The notes beneath the pieces are model-generated. The model was not told where the DNA came from. It saw nothing but the letters and a program-made list of their open reading frames with translations, and did not search any database. From Blastomussa wellsi (lineage: Eukaryota > Cnidaria > Anthozoa > Scleractinia > Plerogyridae): DNA of 64,000 bases. Positions 53,863 to 64,000 of the stretch are shown one piece after another. Location of the stretch: NCBI GenBank assembly GCA_947652115.1, contig OX393568.1, positions 9,877,270 to 9,941,269 on the forward strand, written 5' to 3'. Within the stretch, counting starts at the first letter, position 1, and the number at the start of each line of letters is the position of its first letter. Made by a program: the position numbers and the translations under genes.

Positions 53863-54282
53863 TTGGGTGCAGTGTTTAATATGCGGTTGACCTTTTTAAT
53901 GTAGTGACCCTTGTGGGCCACATGGGGGACAACTGGTGGCCTGCTAAATTGACTTTGGTCATGCATCGCTAACCTTATACTTAGTTGTGACCTTGGAGAT
54001 ATTTTCCTGTGCTTACGCGTCCTTAATCATATAAGTCACCTCTCCGATTGCTATATATGTAGCCAGCATGGTTGTGTTCTATACCGCCACCTAAAATTGT
54101 AGACCTCACTGCTCTATCTCTATTACACAGTCAGTTCGTTTTGACATGCTTTTACCTATAAAAGACATTTAAATGCTGAAGTACTCTTACATGAGAATTG
54201 GTACAACCGGCCTGACAGTTATGAAATTGACGCAGCGCTAATAGACTAATAAAAAATGTGACTTATTCTATGATCTCCTTAG

Positions 54283-54336
54283 GTTGATCAGTCTGGATTG
54301 AGTCTTCAAAGGGAGATTTATTTTAAACATCCTGAG
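54283..54336 (+). CDS. Neprilysin-like peptidase, exon 2
   Basis: 54-base phase-0 exon between acceptor CTCCTTAG and donor GTGAGC. It encodes VDQSGLSLQREIYFKHPE, the conserved D-x-S/P-G-L-x-L block that follows the exon 1 end in M13 peptidases. Joining exon 1 at AAG keeps the frame. Joining at the GT four bases later gives an immediate stop. Confidence 0.88.
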
Positions 54337-54923
54337 GTGAGCATTTTTCGTATGAAGAAATGCACATTGAAATACTCCTTAATACCGATGTAGTTTTGTC
54401 TCTTTTCAAATTCTCGACAGATTGTAAATAGAAATGTGGGCTCTATGAGCTTTCTAATTGTGATTTATTCTTCGATTGCCTTTATTTAGCATGAAATATA
54501 TTTTCTTGTCTGCTTTCTTTTTCTTTTTTGGACCCAAGCTTCCACTTGGGTGGCACCTCTACAAAGTGCTAAGAGGAAAAGGTGACAAGTAGAATGTTTG
54601 ATGGGTTGAGGAGGGAAGGAAGGATGAACGATTACAGAAGCAAGGGAGTAGAAGGTTGGGGGTGGTATTGAGGCCTTTATTCAGTTCACAGTGTATTTGA
54701 GATGTTTTCAGGCATGTATCAATGAAGAAATTACATGCTTTCTCTTGAACAACTCGTTATAGGAAACATATCTTTGAACTAACAGCGGCATCGCTAAGTG
54801 GAGATTGGGTGCCCTGAAGCATTCTGAAGCTGTGACCCGAGACCTTTTAGGGAATGCCTGCTGTCTGTAGGGTTGACTGTAGGAAAGAGGATAGACGAGC
54901 CCACGAATAGGAAAGTCATCTTG

Positions 54924-57518
54924 TTACACAAACAGGGGGCCTATACCGGGCCCACTAAGGTAAAGGTAGTCCGTCAAAGCCGCCACTGGACAGAGGAATG
55001 AGGAGTTGCGACCGAGGAAAATGAAACAGCCCTTTGGAAATGGATCAGTCTTTGCACACTTATAGAAAACTCTGAAACTTTGAGGATTCGATGAGAAACC
55101 AACTTGTAGATCTGCCACTGTCAGATGCACAGAGGGGTCGAAAGGAATATTTGTTGTAAATTCTCCTGCTCTGAGAAATCCAAAGAAGCCATCGCAGCAA
55201 GCTGTCCACAGTATGACATTGTCAGGGTTAGAAAAATCCAAGGACTTGCGTGTGACGGCCAAATGGTCCGCAGTCACTGGCTGACGCTGATGGGGATTAG
55301 AACCCTGGTGTCGTTTAATCCCTCGTAAAGGTCGTTGAAGCTGAAGGCAATTGGTGAGAGGGTCTGGATAGCCGTAGGCGATGTGCAAAGAATGAACTGC
55401 AGACAGATAAACTTTAAAAGAGAAACGGTGAAGACAATCAGCTCAGTGGGCACAGTAGCGCATCAACGTTTGTTCACAGGAAGGTATGAGGGGATGACTT
55501 GAATCGACGGCAATAGCCTGAAGACTGAAAGCTATAAATTGGCCTGGCTCAATTGGCGTTGCACAGAGCCATGGACTTTGCGACTGGAAGGAGCAAAGCC
55601 ATTGGATAAGTAGAATTGGCATTTTGCTGTCAAATCACGGGAGGCTGGGCCAGCAGTGATGGTGGTATTGGCGTTGCCATGGTTGCTGCGTTTGGAGCTA
55701 CACGATGGAAACGCTGGAAATCAAAACGAGAAAAGGCATCAGCAATAGAGTTGTCTCTACCGGATGTACGAGAGGCAGTAAAGGGGAAGGAATCACGAGC
55801 TGCTAAGAGTGGCAAGCTGCGAACAAGAACCATCATGTTAGGATCCTTCGAGGTTACCGAGCGTAGGAACATCGTGGCCCGTAGTGGTTTCGTGGCCCAT
55901 CGTTGGACCCAAAGTGAAACTGAGACGACCACTCTTTGTATTCTGTTTGTAAGGCTGCTGAAAGGTGGACCATTCCCCCAACGAACCATTCATGATCAAA
56001 GATCGCACCGTAACCCAGAGCTCCAGCCGCATCCGAAGAAACAGAAAAATCAGGAAATGGCGCTCACTTGGGGAGAGAATCCACTCTGTTAGGTTTGCAA
56101 TTGAAGAGAAGATGAACAGGGCAGAGGGTAAACCGAAAGGTTAAGTGCCAGATCAATAAAGTAATTGCCACGCCATTCCATTCCAAGTAAACAGTAGTCG
56201 TCAGAATGGACGGGAACATTGCGATAAACAACCTTCATGTACTGATAAGAGAAAAGTTCCCTAGGGATTCCGTCATTGACACTGACCCAAAGGGCTCGAT
56301 AAATCCACGATAAGCCGGCACTTTCCAATTTATTTCCAGGATTGAACGCAGGTATTGTCAATTACTACTTCATATTTGACCGGGTTATTTTCCAGTTTTA
56401 TATTACTTCATATCTGACAGCATTCTGTGTGTTTTAGTGAACTTTTATCAATGAGGACACTTTGTGATGCTTGTCATAGAGAGTTTGCATCTCATTAGCG
56501 GTCAACCCTGGACATATCTGTAAGGGCCCGCTATACGACTTTTCTCAAGTTCGGCGAGTAGGCACTGGTCAACCACTGAAGGTTGAAGTGAAGCTGATGG
56601 GTTTTGGGTTGGCGACTTTAACGACACACCTGAAGGATCAAACCCAAGACGAAAACCACCAATAAAACCCGAAATCACATTGTCCATTACGGGTGAAAAC
56701 AAAGTTCATGCCGAATTTTCTCTCCTTTAATCAGTGTAACCCTTGAAGAAGAGACCAAATCCTGCTGAACAGCGCCAGCAATGAATGCAAATTAAGGGAG
56801 GAGGTACGAGCCCAGGGGACTACTCACATTATACATGACGGGGGGTCTGACTCGTGTATTGCAATATGGTTTGCAATATGAACCTCCGTCGGAGCCCCCC
56901 GTCATGTATAATGCGAGTACCCCCTTAGAGGTAGGAGTCAAATTGTCCGAGAAAGAAGCCTGACAAAGTGTGTCCGTCGCCGAGGAAACCACAACATTAA
57001 TGGGAACAGAACAGGAACTGTGGGAAGCTGAAACTGAAAAAGACAACTGTACAATATTTGCAAAGTTCCTTGGACAAGGGGCCTTTGGCAGTCTTGCGAC
57101 CGCCTCAGCGCAGCAGGTGTTTGTACCGTAAAAGGATAGTTGAACGCAAGTGCTGATTGGACGACCATTTCTCACAGCAGTAGCAGTATCGACATTGACC
57201 AAAGGGCCAGTTACAGGTGCCATCATTCCTTGACCTGCAGAAGTTGGAGGACAAGATGCCTGAGGCTGGAGATGGGGATGAAGTGGTCACTGGCTGGGAG
57301 GGAGGTGCCAGACGAGTGTGAAAATTGTCATGCGAGACCACTCGGCCGAGAGTGGCTGGAGGAGCCAACCGTTCTGTTGTTGAAGGAGGAAGACCCGCAG
57401 AAGACGATACCACAGAAGCTAGATCCGACAAGTCCAACATGGAGGCGGCAATGTTATTTGTCGAACGCCCCGATAGCTGAGAGATAGGACGGGCGGAGGA
57501 AACTAGCCGAAAACGCAC
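54924..57518 (-). pseudogene. DIRS-type retrotransposon remnant (RT, RNase H, tyrosine recombinase)
   Basis: In element order on the - strand: 57518-57105 Ser/Pro-rich Gag-like sequence. 56702-56502: RT entry block GFIGGFRLGFDP and VVDQCLLAELEKSRIAGPY. 56361-56089: RT palm YRNVPVHSDDYCLLGMEWRG and ALNLSVYPLPCSSS (normally RSAP). 55989-55630: RNase H end SGRDNSIADAFSRFDFQRFH. 55388-54924: tyrosine recombinase with WTACCDGFFGFLRAGEFTTN, SKTDPF-like CAKTDPFPKGC and CPVAALTDYL. Frameshifts separate all parts. Gene order and recombinase in place of a DDE integrase mark DIRS-like elements. It lies in intron 2. Confidence 0.75.
56812..56932. repeat. Foldback inside the DIRS remnant
   Basis: ACTCACATTATACATGACGG and CCGTCATGTATAATGCGAGT are arms around a loop of about 50 nt. 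It is inserted in the spacer before the RT region. Confidence 0.7.
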
Positions 57519-57751
57519 GAAGAATCAAAAGCGCTGAAGCAACGCAAATGTTCACGCTGGATGCCCACTCAGGAACGCCTCGATCGAAGAGCACAAAGAG
57601 TTCCAACGCATGCGCTTATGCTAGCACCGCTGACTACAAGAGACCGCTAACGCTCTTTGTTGTTAACTCCGTTAAATTGCATTTAAGGTTACTGCAAACC
57701 GTTTGTGGTGCCTTTCGTAAGAGCGTTATTTTCGGTAACAGTCCAGCAAAC

Positions 57752-58237
57752 TACATTACTTGCAAAACATTTCGGACGTTAAAATTTCGGACGTTTTATT
57801 TCGGACGTTTAATTTTCGGACACTTTTCCCCTCATTTCGGACAATTTTCGGACAAAAATTTCGGATACTGCGCTGAAACATGCCTTAAGTAAATTTAGGA
57901 CTAAGAAACATGAATTGGACTGAAATAAATCTGTGAAAATGAGTTTTACTGTACCTTCAAGGTTTTACAGCCTGATACACCAGAAAATAACACAAACTCA
58001 ATCAAGCTTATGCCTCAAGCAGTGTCTCAACTATAGAGTTCGGTCCAGAAAAGGAACTAAGGGCTTTGAAGCTTAATGTGGCTTAATGATTTGTTATGCC
58101 GTCGCCCAGAAAGTACTTTTAAAGTTTTATACTATACTGTAAAAATTTCGGACGCTTAAAAATTTCGGACGGTTTTATTTTCGGACACTATTTTTGTCCG
58201 AAATTAAAATCGTCAGAAATTTTTTGCAAGTAATGTA
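57752..58237. mobile_element. MITE with TTTCGGAC repeats and TIRs
   Basis: Ends TACATTACTTGCAAAA and TTTTGCAAGTAATGTA are exact, followed by TTTCGGACG arrays on both inner sides. A TA target duplication fits. Lies in intron 2. 58238-58945 shows no gene. Confidence 0.8.
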
Positions 58238-58945
58238 CATAACAAAAAATGGAAAAGGTAATAAAATGAAGAATTCGAATATATTAACGCGCTAAGCTTG
58301 TAACTCAAAACCACAGATGTTCACTTTGCTGAATTGCCAGCCTTCGCGTTATCACGCACAACCAAAAAAACTGTAACATATCAATCAGCACTTCATAGCC
58401 TACCAAAGCGTGTCGGGCTTTTTAATTTTAGGATCTTTTAGGATCTTCCTATTGGTTGTTAGCCAAAACGAAAGATTACGAAAGATTTCCGTAATGCACC
58501 CTAAAAGGTTAGCAGTAACCTTAACTGCATTAAAGACCGCAAGCTTCGGATGACCAAAACATCATATCATAGTATACTATAGTATAATAGTAAACTCAAC
58601 AAGGTCTAGTCTCTGAGGGCCCCTTATGCCTTTTCCACTGCTGGTTCAGGTCTGAATACCCTTACTGTTCACAGCTAGGATGAGTTGTACAATTGGACAG
58701 ATTGGTAGACCCCATTGATTCTATTTCCTTAGCCGTTAAAGTGAAATTTTCAAAAAAATGTTGTGTGTGACCGTTGGTGTGCCAAACTTTGTCAAGATGC
58801 ATAATAAACAAAATAGTTCCCTTCCTTATAATCGTTTTTTAATTTTTCTGTTAGTGCTCAGCACCAGAACTAGGTGATACATTTAATTCGTAGCTTAGGT
58901 TTGCTCAACATGGTAATTTAAGCTTTTTTCTCTTTCTATATACAG

Positions 58946-59059
58946 ATGGTGGACATATATGTAGATTACATGTCTACAGTTGCCAGACTTCTTGGAACAA
59001 AATGCAATACAACTTCAAAAATGCGTGAGATCATGGAATTTGAAAAACAGCTGGCCAAG
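58946..59059 (+). CDS. Neprilysin-like peptidase, exon 3
   Basis: 114-base phase-0 exon between acceptor CTATATACAG and donor GTTGGT. It encodes MVDIYVDYMSTVARLLG followed by EIMEFEKQLAK, the M13 block (Y-x-x-Y/M-x-x-x-x-LLG ... V-x-x-FE-x-x-LA). The frame agrees with exons 2 and 4. Confidence 0.9.
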
Positions 59060-59677
59060 GTTGGTGTTTCTTTTGCAACCTTTTTTATATTATATATACA
59101 TTATTAGACAAGTTTAGTTAATTCTTTAATTAGGCTGAAATGCATAGGCGCATGAACTGGGGGGGGGACAACTCATACTTTTTGGGCAACAAGAGAGATT
59201 TGGGCAAGGAACTTGGGATAATATTTTGGGCAAATGGTTCACCCCCCTTAACCCTGGCACAAAATTGCCCGTACGCTTATGTTGAAATGATCACTTAAGT
59301 TGAAAAAGCTGCAACATATAACTAATTTCTAAAACGACGGGAAACTACTGAATTCACAGACTTGATTGACTAAATTGATATTTAACAAAGTCCAGATTTT
59401 CTCATCTAGACAGGCGTCTACAGCATCTGCACGGGCTACATTTGCATCAACAAGCCACAAGATATAGACTTGTTTCTACTAAAATCACTAAATGGGCCAG
59501 TCAAGCTAAAAGACAAATACTGACCGGAAAAGGTATTAAAGGGGACAACTTTGGAAAACTTAAATAAAGCTTATCACCTTGTGCAAGCAAAATGTCAGTG
59601 ATTAAGTATTGGCCATATTAATGACAGTGAAGACTCTCCCAGAGTATCACGGGGACTTGAATTTTCTTCTCTTATAG

Positions 59678-59758
59678 TTCACCACATCAGCTGAAGACAA
59701 ATCAGAAGGAATCTACAGGAGGATGAAACTCAACAACCTGGTTCAACTTGTTCCACAG
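59678..59758 (+). CDS. Neprilysin-like peptidase, exon 4
   Basis: 81-base phase-0 exon between acceptor TCTTCTCTTATAG and donor GTATAG. It encodes TTSAEDKSEGIYRRMKLNNL and ends VPQ, the conserved block after the FE-x-x-LA helix. The order and phase of exons 1-4 are as expected for one gene. Confidence 0.9.
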
Positions 59759-60021
59759 GTATAGCCCATCCTTAATTCATCTTTATCATTTTTTTCACTA
59801 GCGTGGAACAAAGAAAAAGCCCTGAACAGGATTCGGAATCTGGGAGGTCAGGGTTTCAAATCGGTTTTTTTGTTCCACGCTTGTTTCAAAAAATGGGGGG
59901 GCCTTTCGGAAAATGTTTCGTACACGTGTCATTTTCGGTGAAACCATGGCTAACTGTATATCTATGAAAAGGTTATGAAATGTCTTTTTAGATAACAATA
60001 GCAATCAGGGCATTTTTACTT

Positions 60022-60800
60022 CGGTGTTCCACAAGAAGACTTACACTGGTTTATTCACTGATTTTTATAGTTTTGTACCTTTCGGTTACAAATTAGGATT
60101 AGTACGCACTCTGGTAGACCGATTATTTAAAATCAATAACACTTGGACTGGTTTTCACCTTGATATAAATAACCTCATCACAACGTTAAAGAGGAATTTG
60201 TTCCCTTCTAGCCTCATTGAGAATGTTGTAAGAAAATACCTCAACAATTACTTCACCCCCAATTCCTCTCAGGTTGCTGCCCGTAAAGACAATTGTTTGT
60301 ATTTTAATTACCGTACATCGGTCCTTTTTCCCCCACAACACAACGCAGAATTAAGAGATTAGTTAGAACTTTTTGCAGTGACCTTGACATTAAGTTTGTG
60401 TTCACCCATTTAAAATCAAGAGTTGGTTTGGGACCAAGGATCCTATCCCTAAAGGTTTACGATCGAGAGTTATTTATACGTTTTCATGTGCAGGCTGTAG
60501 CACCTGTTATATTGGTGAAACCAATAGACACTTCGCCTCTCGCATCTCTCCTCTGACGAAAATTCCCATATCTTTAAGCACTTGAGAGGTTCTGAAAATT
60601 GTCGCTCCCTTTGTTCAGAAGATTGTTTCAAAATCATCGATTCTGCTTCTACAAGCTTCCAATTGAAATTCAAGGAAGCCATGCACATCTTTTTGGAACA
60701 GCCGTCTTTAAGGTGGCTCATCTCAGTTTTTCAGAACCACACCAACCCAGCTTTAAAATGCTACAGCTTCACTGTCTTGCGTCGGTCGGGCAAGATTTGA
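60022..60800 (+). pseudogene. Penelope-like element 3' coding end: RT tail and GIY-YIG nuclease
   Basis: 60024-60360 encodes the RT C-terminal block (FHKKTYTGLFTDFYSFVP, LIENVVRKYLNNYF). After a frame change near 60355 come VRTFCSDLDIKFVFTHLK and PKGLRSRVIYTFSCAGCSTC, followed by YIGETNRHF. The last is the GIY-YIG nuclease start (here C-x2-CYIG) used by Penelope-like elements for insertion. LKFKEAMHIFLEQPSLRW closes the domain after another shift near 60540. Introns of host genes are common sites. Lies in intron 4. A short inverted repeat (AGCGTGGAACAAA ... TTTGTTCCACGCT) at 59801-59882 precedes it. Confidence 0.8.
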
Positions 60801-63075
60801 ATAAGGTTTCCAAAACTGTAGATTTCATTGGCATCGGTGTTACCATAGCAACGGAATGATGACGTCATGGTTTTTGAAAATAACCTAAACCTATAAAACG
60901 AATCAACGTCTCTTCTAGTATACATGTAGATCTTCAACACTGCAAACTTGAAAAAAAATTCTATGAGAGAGTTTTTGAAAAAAAGCTATTTGAATATTTT
61001 GTTGTCAAAATTTAAAAACTTCGCCTTAGTATCTGTTAGTTCCTGATTCCAGCGACTTCCTGTAGATTGTAACATAGAAGGAACGTCTTTGATATGGGAG
61101 CATCTATGGCATGTACTAAAACCAAGAACACCGGAACACCGGAACACCACAAAACACGGAACACCGGAACACCCCGGGACACCAGGCATTTATTGGCATT
61201 TTATAGTATTTCTGGTGTTCCGGGGTGTTCCGTGTTTTGTGGTGTTCCAATGTTCCGGTGTTCTGGTGTTCCGGTGTTCCGGTATTCCGGTGTTCCGGTG
61301 TTCGGTGTTTCGGTGTTTCGGTGTTCCGGGTTTTAGTACAAGCCAGCATCTATGTAAAACCTAGTCGATAGAATTTTTTTAAAATCGCTAGATCGAAAGT
61401 CTAGCATGTTATGTGTCATCCCTGGAAATTTCAAAGTTTAATAGGGCGAAATATTTACAAAAAGATAGGGTACTTTTGCATTCGCTGCGGAAAGTTTCGT
61501 TATCCGATTACTTGTTGACAGCTGGTTTATTTCAGAAGTTTATCGTTTGTCTATATTATACATATTTGTGTGCTTTGGAATCAGCAAGCTTGTCATGATT
61601 GACTTGCCGCGCTTGATTACAGCCTGGACGATCGTGAACATTTCATTCTTTATACAATAGCAATTAGCATATTGTAAGGCTGTGGTGACGCCTGTGAGAG
61701 GCTGTCATTCTCGTCCCCAGGGGCCTCGATTCGTTTAGTCAGCACCAACAATCGAGACCTCTGGGAAGGTCCAACACCGGAAACACGGACTTCCCGTTAC
61801 TCTGCGCATGCACAAAGTCAAATCTGACAAATCTGATTGGCTGAAAGCTACAAAACGTGTTTTCTACGCATGCTCACAATTTGGTTACGGCCAGAGGTCG
61901 TGATTCTTGGTGCTGACCAAAAGGATCGCGGCCTTTGGGGACGAGAATGAGAGGCTGTGAGACTGCGATGAGCGATACAGCAGCTCCCGTTTTTGAAATG
62001 ACAATAAAACAAGTAACAGGAACGCTGCCCCTAGTCCCTAACACAAGAACAACTGCTAGCATTATAATTGCAAGCTTAGAGAGCTGCAACACAACTGCAT
62101 GTGATGCATCACCACAGTTATGCTAATTGCTATTGTATTAAGAATGAAATTTTCACGATCGTCCAGATTCCAAAGCACACAAATATGTAGAATATAGACA
62201 AAAGATAAACTTCTGAAACAAACCAGCTGTCAACAAGTAATCGGATAAAGCCTGGTTCACACTAGCGACATAAGGCCGACATAACGACATAACGACAAGG
62301 TCGCGCAAATGTAAAAAAGCATGTCACCAGTGTGAACAACACAACAGGCTTAACGAAACTTTCCGCAGCGAATGCAAAAGTGCCCTATATTTTTTATAAA
62401 TATTTCGCGCTCTTAAAATGGTTCAATGCCTTTGAAATTTTCAGGGATGACACATAACATGCTAGACTTTCGATCTAGACATTTTAAAAAAATTCTATCG
62501 ACTAGTTTTTAAATAGATGCTCCCATATCAAAGACGTTTCTTCTATGAGAAACATGTGAATATTAAAGATATTATTTTTGAGTTAGCAGAGAGAAATCTA
62601 GTGGAGCAAACTGGATGAAACCTTTCAGGAAAGTTGTTCTGTGCTAAAGGTATAAAACATGGAGAGGACATTGTTTCAATCTGCAGGAAGTCGCTGGAAT
62701 CAACAAACTGACAGATACTAAGGGGAACTTTTGAATTTTGACTGCAAAATATTCAACTCGCTTTTCTTCAAAAACGCTCCCATATAATTTTTTCAAACTT
62801 TTCAGTGTTGAAGATCTATATGCATACTAGAAGGAATGTTGATTCGTTTTAAAAGTTTAGGTCTGGATTTCGAGAAAAATGCTGATTTTCAGAAACAATG
62901 ACGTCAACATTTCGTTGCTATGGTAACACCGATGCCAATGAAATCTACAGTTTTGGAAACCTTATTCAATCTCTAGTTGATGTGCGAAAAATCTTGCCCG
63001 ACCGATGCAAGACACCGAAGTTGTAGCCTTTTAAAGCTGGGTTAGTGTGGTTCTGAAAAACTGAGATGAGCCACC
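60715..63075. repeat. Large imperfect palindrome from two Penelope-like 3' ends
   Basis: Left arm about 60715-61675, right arm about 62115-63075, reverse complements with moderate divergence. Shared markers: GATATGGGAGCATCTAT, CTAGATCGAAAGTCTAGCAT, TTTCGTTATCCGATTACTTG-type strings and GGCATCGGTGTTACCATAGC. The end of the GIY-YIG gene is in the left arm, and its mirror copy near 62990-63075 is in the right arm. A further foldback (GAGAGGCTGTCATTCTCGTC and its complement) fills the centre at 61690-61960. Confidence 0.8.
61116..61345. repeat. Self-complementary GGTGTTCC minisatellite
   Basis: Arrays of GGAACACC on the left (61125-61175) and GGTGTTCC on the right (61210-61335), bounded by TGTACTAAAACC and GGTTTTAGTACA. 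It is present only in the left arm of the large palindrome, so it was inserted after that formed. Confidence 0.85.
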
Positions 63076-63805
63076 TTACCTTCACAGGTTAAACATCTTA
63101 ATTATCCCTTTCATACTAATCAGTCTCCTTTCTTAGCTTAAATACTTTCATTATTTTTTATTCGCGCCGGTCATCCTTAAATATTCTTGTTATTATCTCA
63201 CTTTGTCAACTATTTATTGCATAATTTCATTTTATTTCTCATTGTACAACTGACGATGGATGATGATGTTTCACCCGAAACATGTTTTGCCTTCATTAAA
63301 AATGAACTTCAAAAGTATCGTATGGTTTCTCAAAGCGAGAATCCAAATATATAACAATCTTGGAAATTTAGAGCGTCGGTTAGCGCACTCAAGCCTTCAA
63401 TCTTGAAACCGTCGATGTTCACTTCGCTGAATTACCCGCCTCCGCATTATCTCTTACAACAAAACAGACTGCACTATATCAATCAGCACTAGATAGGCTA
63501 ACAAAGTGTGTCGGGATTCAAGGACATTTCTATCGGTCTTAAAAATATTCGAAATATTTCTACTCTGACACGTCAAAACCTATTTTCTCAGAAACCAATA
63601 GAAAGATCCTTGAAGTCCGACAAGCTTAAGGGGTACGTTTTACAGGCTTACTCTATTCATTTCACAGTTAAAACTGTTATCAGCAGAGGAAAAAATGGAG
63701 GTGCTCTTCACTACCCCTAAGGCCAATTTCTTTTCTTTGTCCCCTTGAGCCTCAATTTACTAAAGTAATAAATCAAGTCATAAATTTCCTATATACTTTT
63801 TGTAG
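63076..63805. other. Intron 4 sequence with Penelope-type end
   Basis: Contains ATGTTTCACCCGAAACAT (63268-63285), a short hairpin of the kind seen at Penelope-like ends. No gene. Confidence 0.4.
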
Positions 63806-63933
63806 TTCCCATGGTTAGATCATATGCATGTCATATTCAAGGATGCAAATGTGACTAAAACAGATGTTGTCTTGGCCACATCACCATTGTATCTTCGGAA
63901 AATGGCAACACTTTTGAAAAACACTTCTAAAGA
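63806..63933 (+). CDS. Neprilysin-like peptidase, exon 5
   Basis: 128-base exon from acceptor ATACTTTTTGTAG to donor GTAAGT at 63934, beginning in phase 0 and ending in phase 2. It encodes FPWLDHMHVIFKDANVTK and then VVLATSPLYLRKMATLL, the M13 W-L/x-x-F...V-x-x-P-x-Y-L block. Later exons, including the zinc site, lie beyond the window. Confidence 0.9.
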
Positions 63934-64000
63934 GTAAGTTGTTTGTCACTCACTTCTTTGTAAATAATTTTGTAAATGCAATTTTGAATTTTAATAAATA

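Noticed and set aside
53634..53904. Gln/Leu-rich open frames
   Set aside because: Translations of the TTTATTTGCAGCAACA minisatellite.
57140..57487. 115-codon + strand frame in the DIRS region
   Set aside because: Antisense to the Gag-like Ser/Pro-rich stretch; no motif.
61089..61364. Open frames rich in CSGVPVFR or NTGTPEH repeats
   Set aside because: Translations of the GGTGTTCC minisatellite in opposite directions.
63255..63290. CTGACGA...CGAAAC as a hammerhead ribozyme core
   Set aside because: The CUGANGA and GAAA boxes are in order, but the bases between do not make a stem II. Instead ATGTTTCACCCGAAACAT forms a simple hairpin that occupies the GAAA box. No cleavage-site stem was found.
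1..64000. tRNA or rRNA genes
   Set aside because: No cloverleaf with matching A and B boxes and no rRNA-like stretch was noticed by eye; a tRNAscan/Infernal run would settle it.

Overview
The window reads as nuclear DNA of a metazoan, most likely an anthozoan cnidarian (coral or sea anemone). That is an inference from the repeat content (Polintons, Ty3/gypsy, BEL/Pao, DIRS, Penelope-like, Crypton-type and many palindromic MITEs), the low gene density and one spliced host gene; no sequence search was possible. Almost everything before 46 kb is mobile DNA in nested layers. The only well supported host gene is a neprilysin-like (M13) metallopeptidase on the + strand. Five of its exons lie between 46.33 kb and 63.93 kb, and the gene continues beyond the window.

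1-2.4 kb: 3' end of a Ty3/gypsy element (integrase C-terminus, PPT, short LTR), then non-coding DNA. 2.4-15.5 kb: remains of a Polinton (called A), bounded by inverted minisatellite-rich repeats. It keeps a small membrane-protein gene and a broken protein-primed DNA polymerase B. Between them sit a 5'-truncated gypsy element with a well-formed -1 frameshift signal and a MYND zinc finger, and an antisense gag-protease fragment of a second gypsy element. 15.5-20.3 kb: an unrecognised zinc-ribbon coding remnant, a gypsy integrase tail, and a 2.2 kb element with inverted GAATAGCG-rich ends enclosing a Crypton-type tyrosine recombinase exon.

20.8-45.6 kb: an A+T-rich Polinton (called B) carrying recognisable parts of all six hallmark genes: packaging ATPase, penton-type minor capsid protein, double jelly-roll major capsid protein, adenain-like protease, retroviral-type integrase with chromodomain, and DNA polymerase B. 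It also carries accessory genes: a DUF5679-like / phospholipase-A2-like protein, a VRR-NUC-type nuclease, a Cys-rich CxxC protein and several unknowns. Three later insertions split it: a BEL/Pao retrotransposon (28.55-34.88 kb, 5-bp TSD ATGCT), a 5'-truncated non-LTR retrotransposon (about 36.98-39.0 kb) and a DNA transposon with 24-bp perfect TIRs (40.65-42.93 kb). Without these, B is about 14 kb. Many genes carry stops or frameshifts, so the copy is fossil.

46.3-64 kb: neprilysin-like exons 1-5. Intron 1 (7.1 kb) appears to be a GC-AG intron. The introns hold a TTAA-flanked MITE, Penelope and LINE remnants, a minisatellite, a decayed DIRS-type element, other foldbacks, and a large imperfect palindrome built from two Penelope-like 3' ends in opposite orientation.
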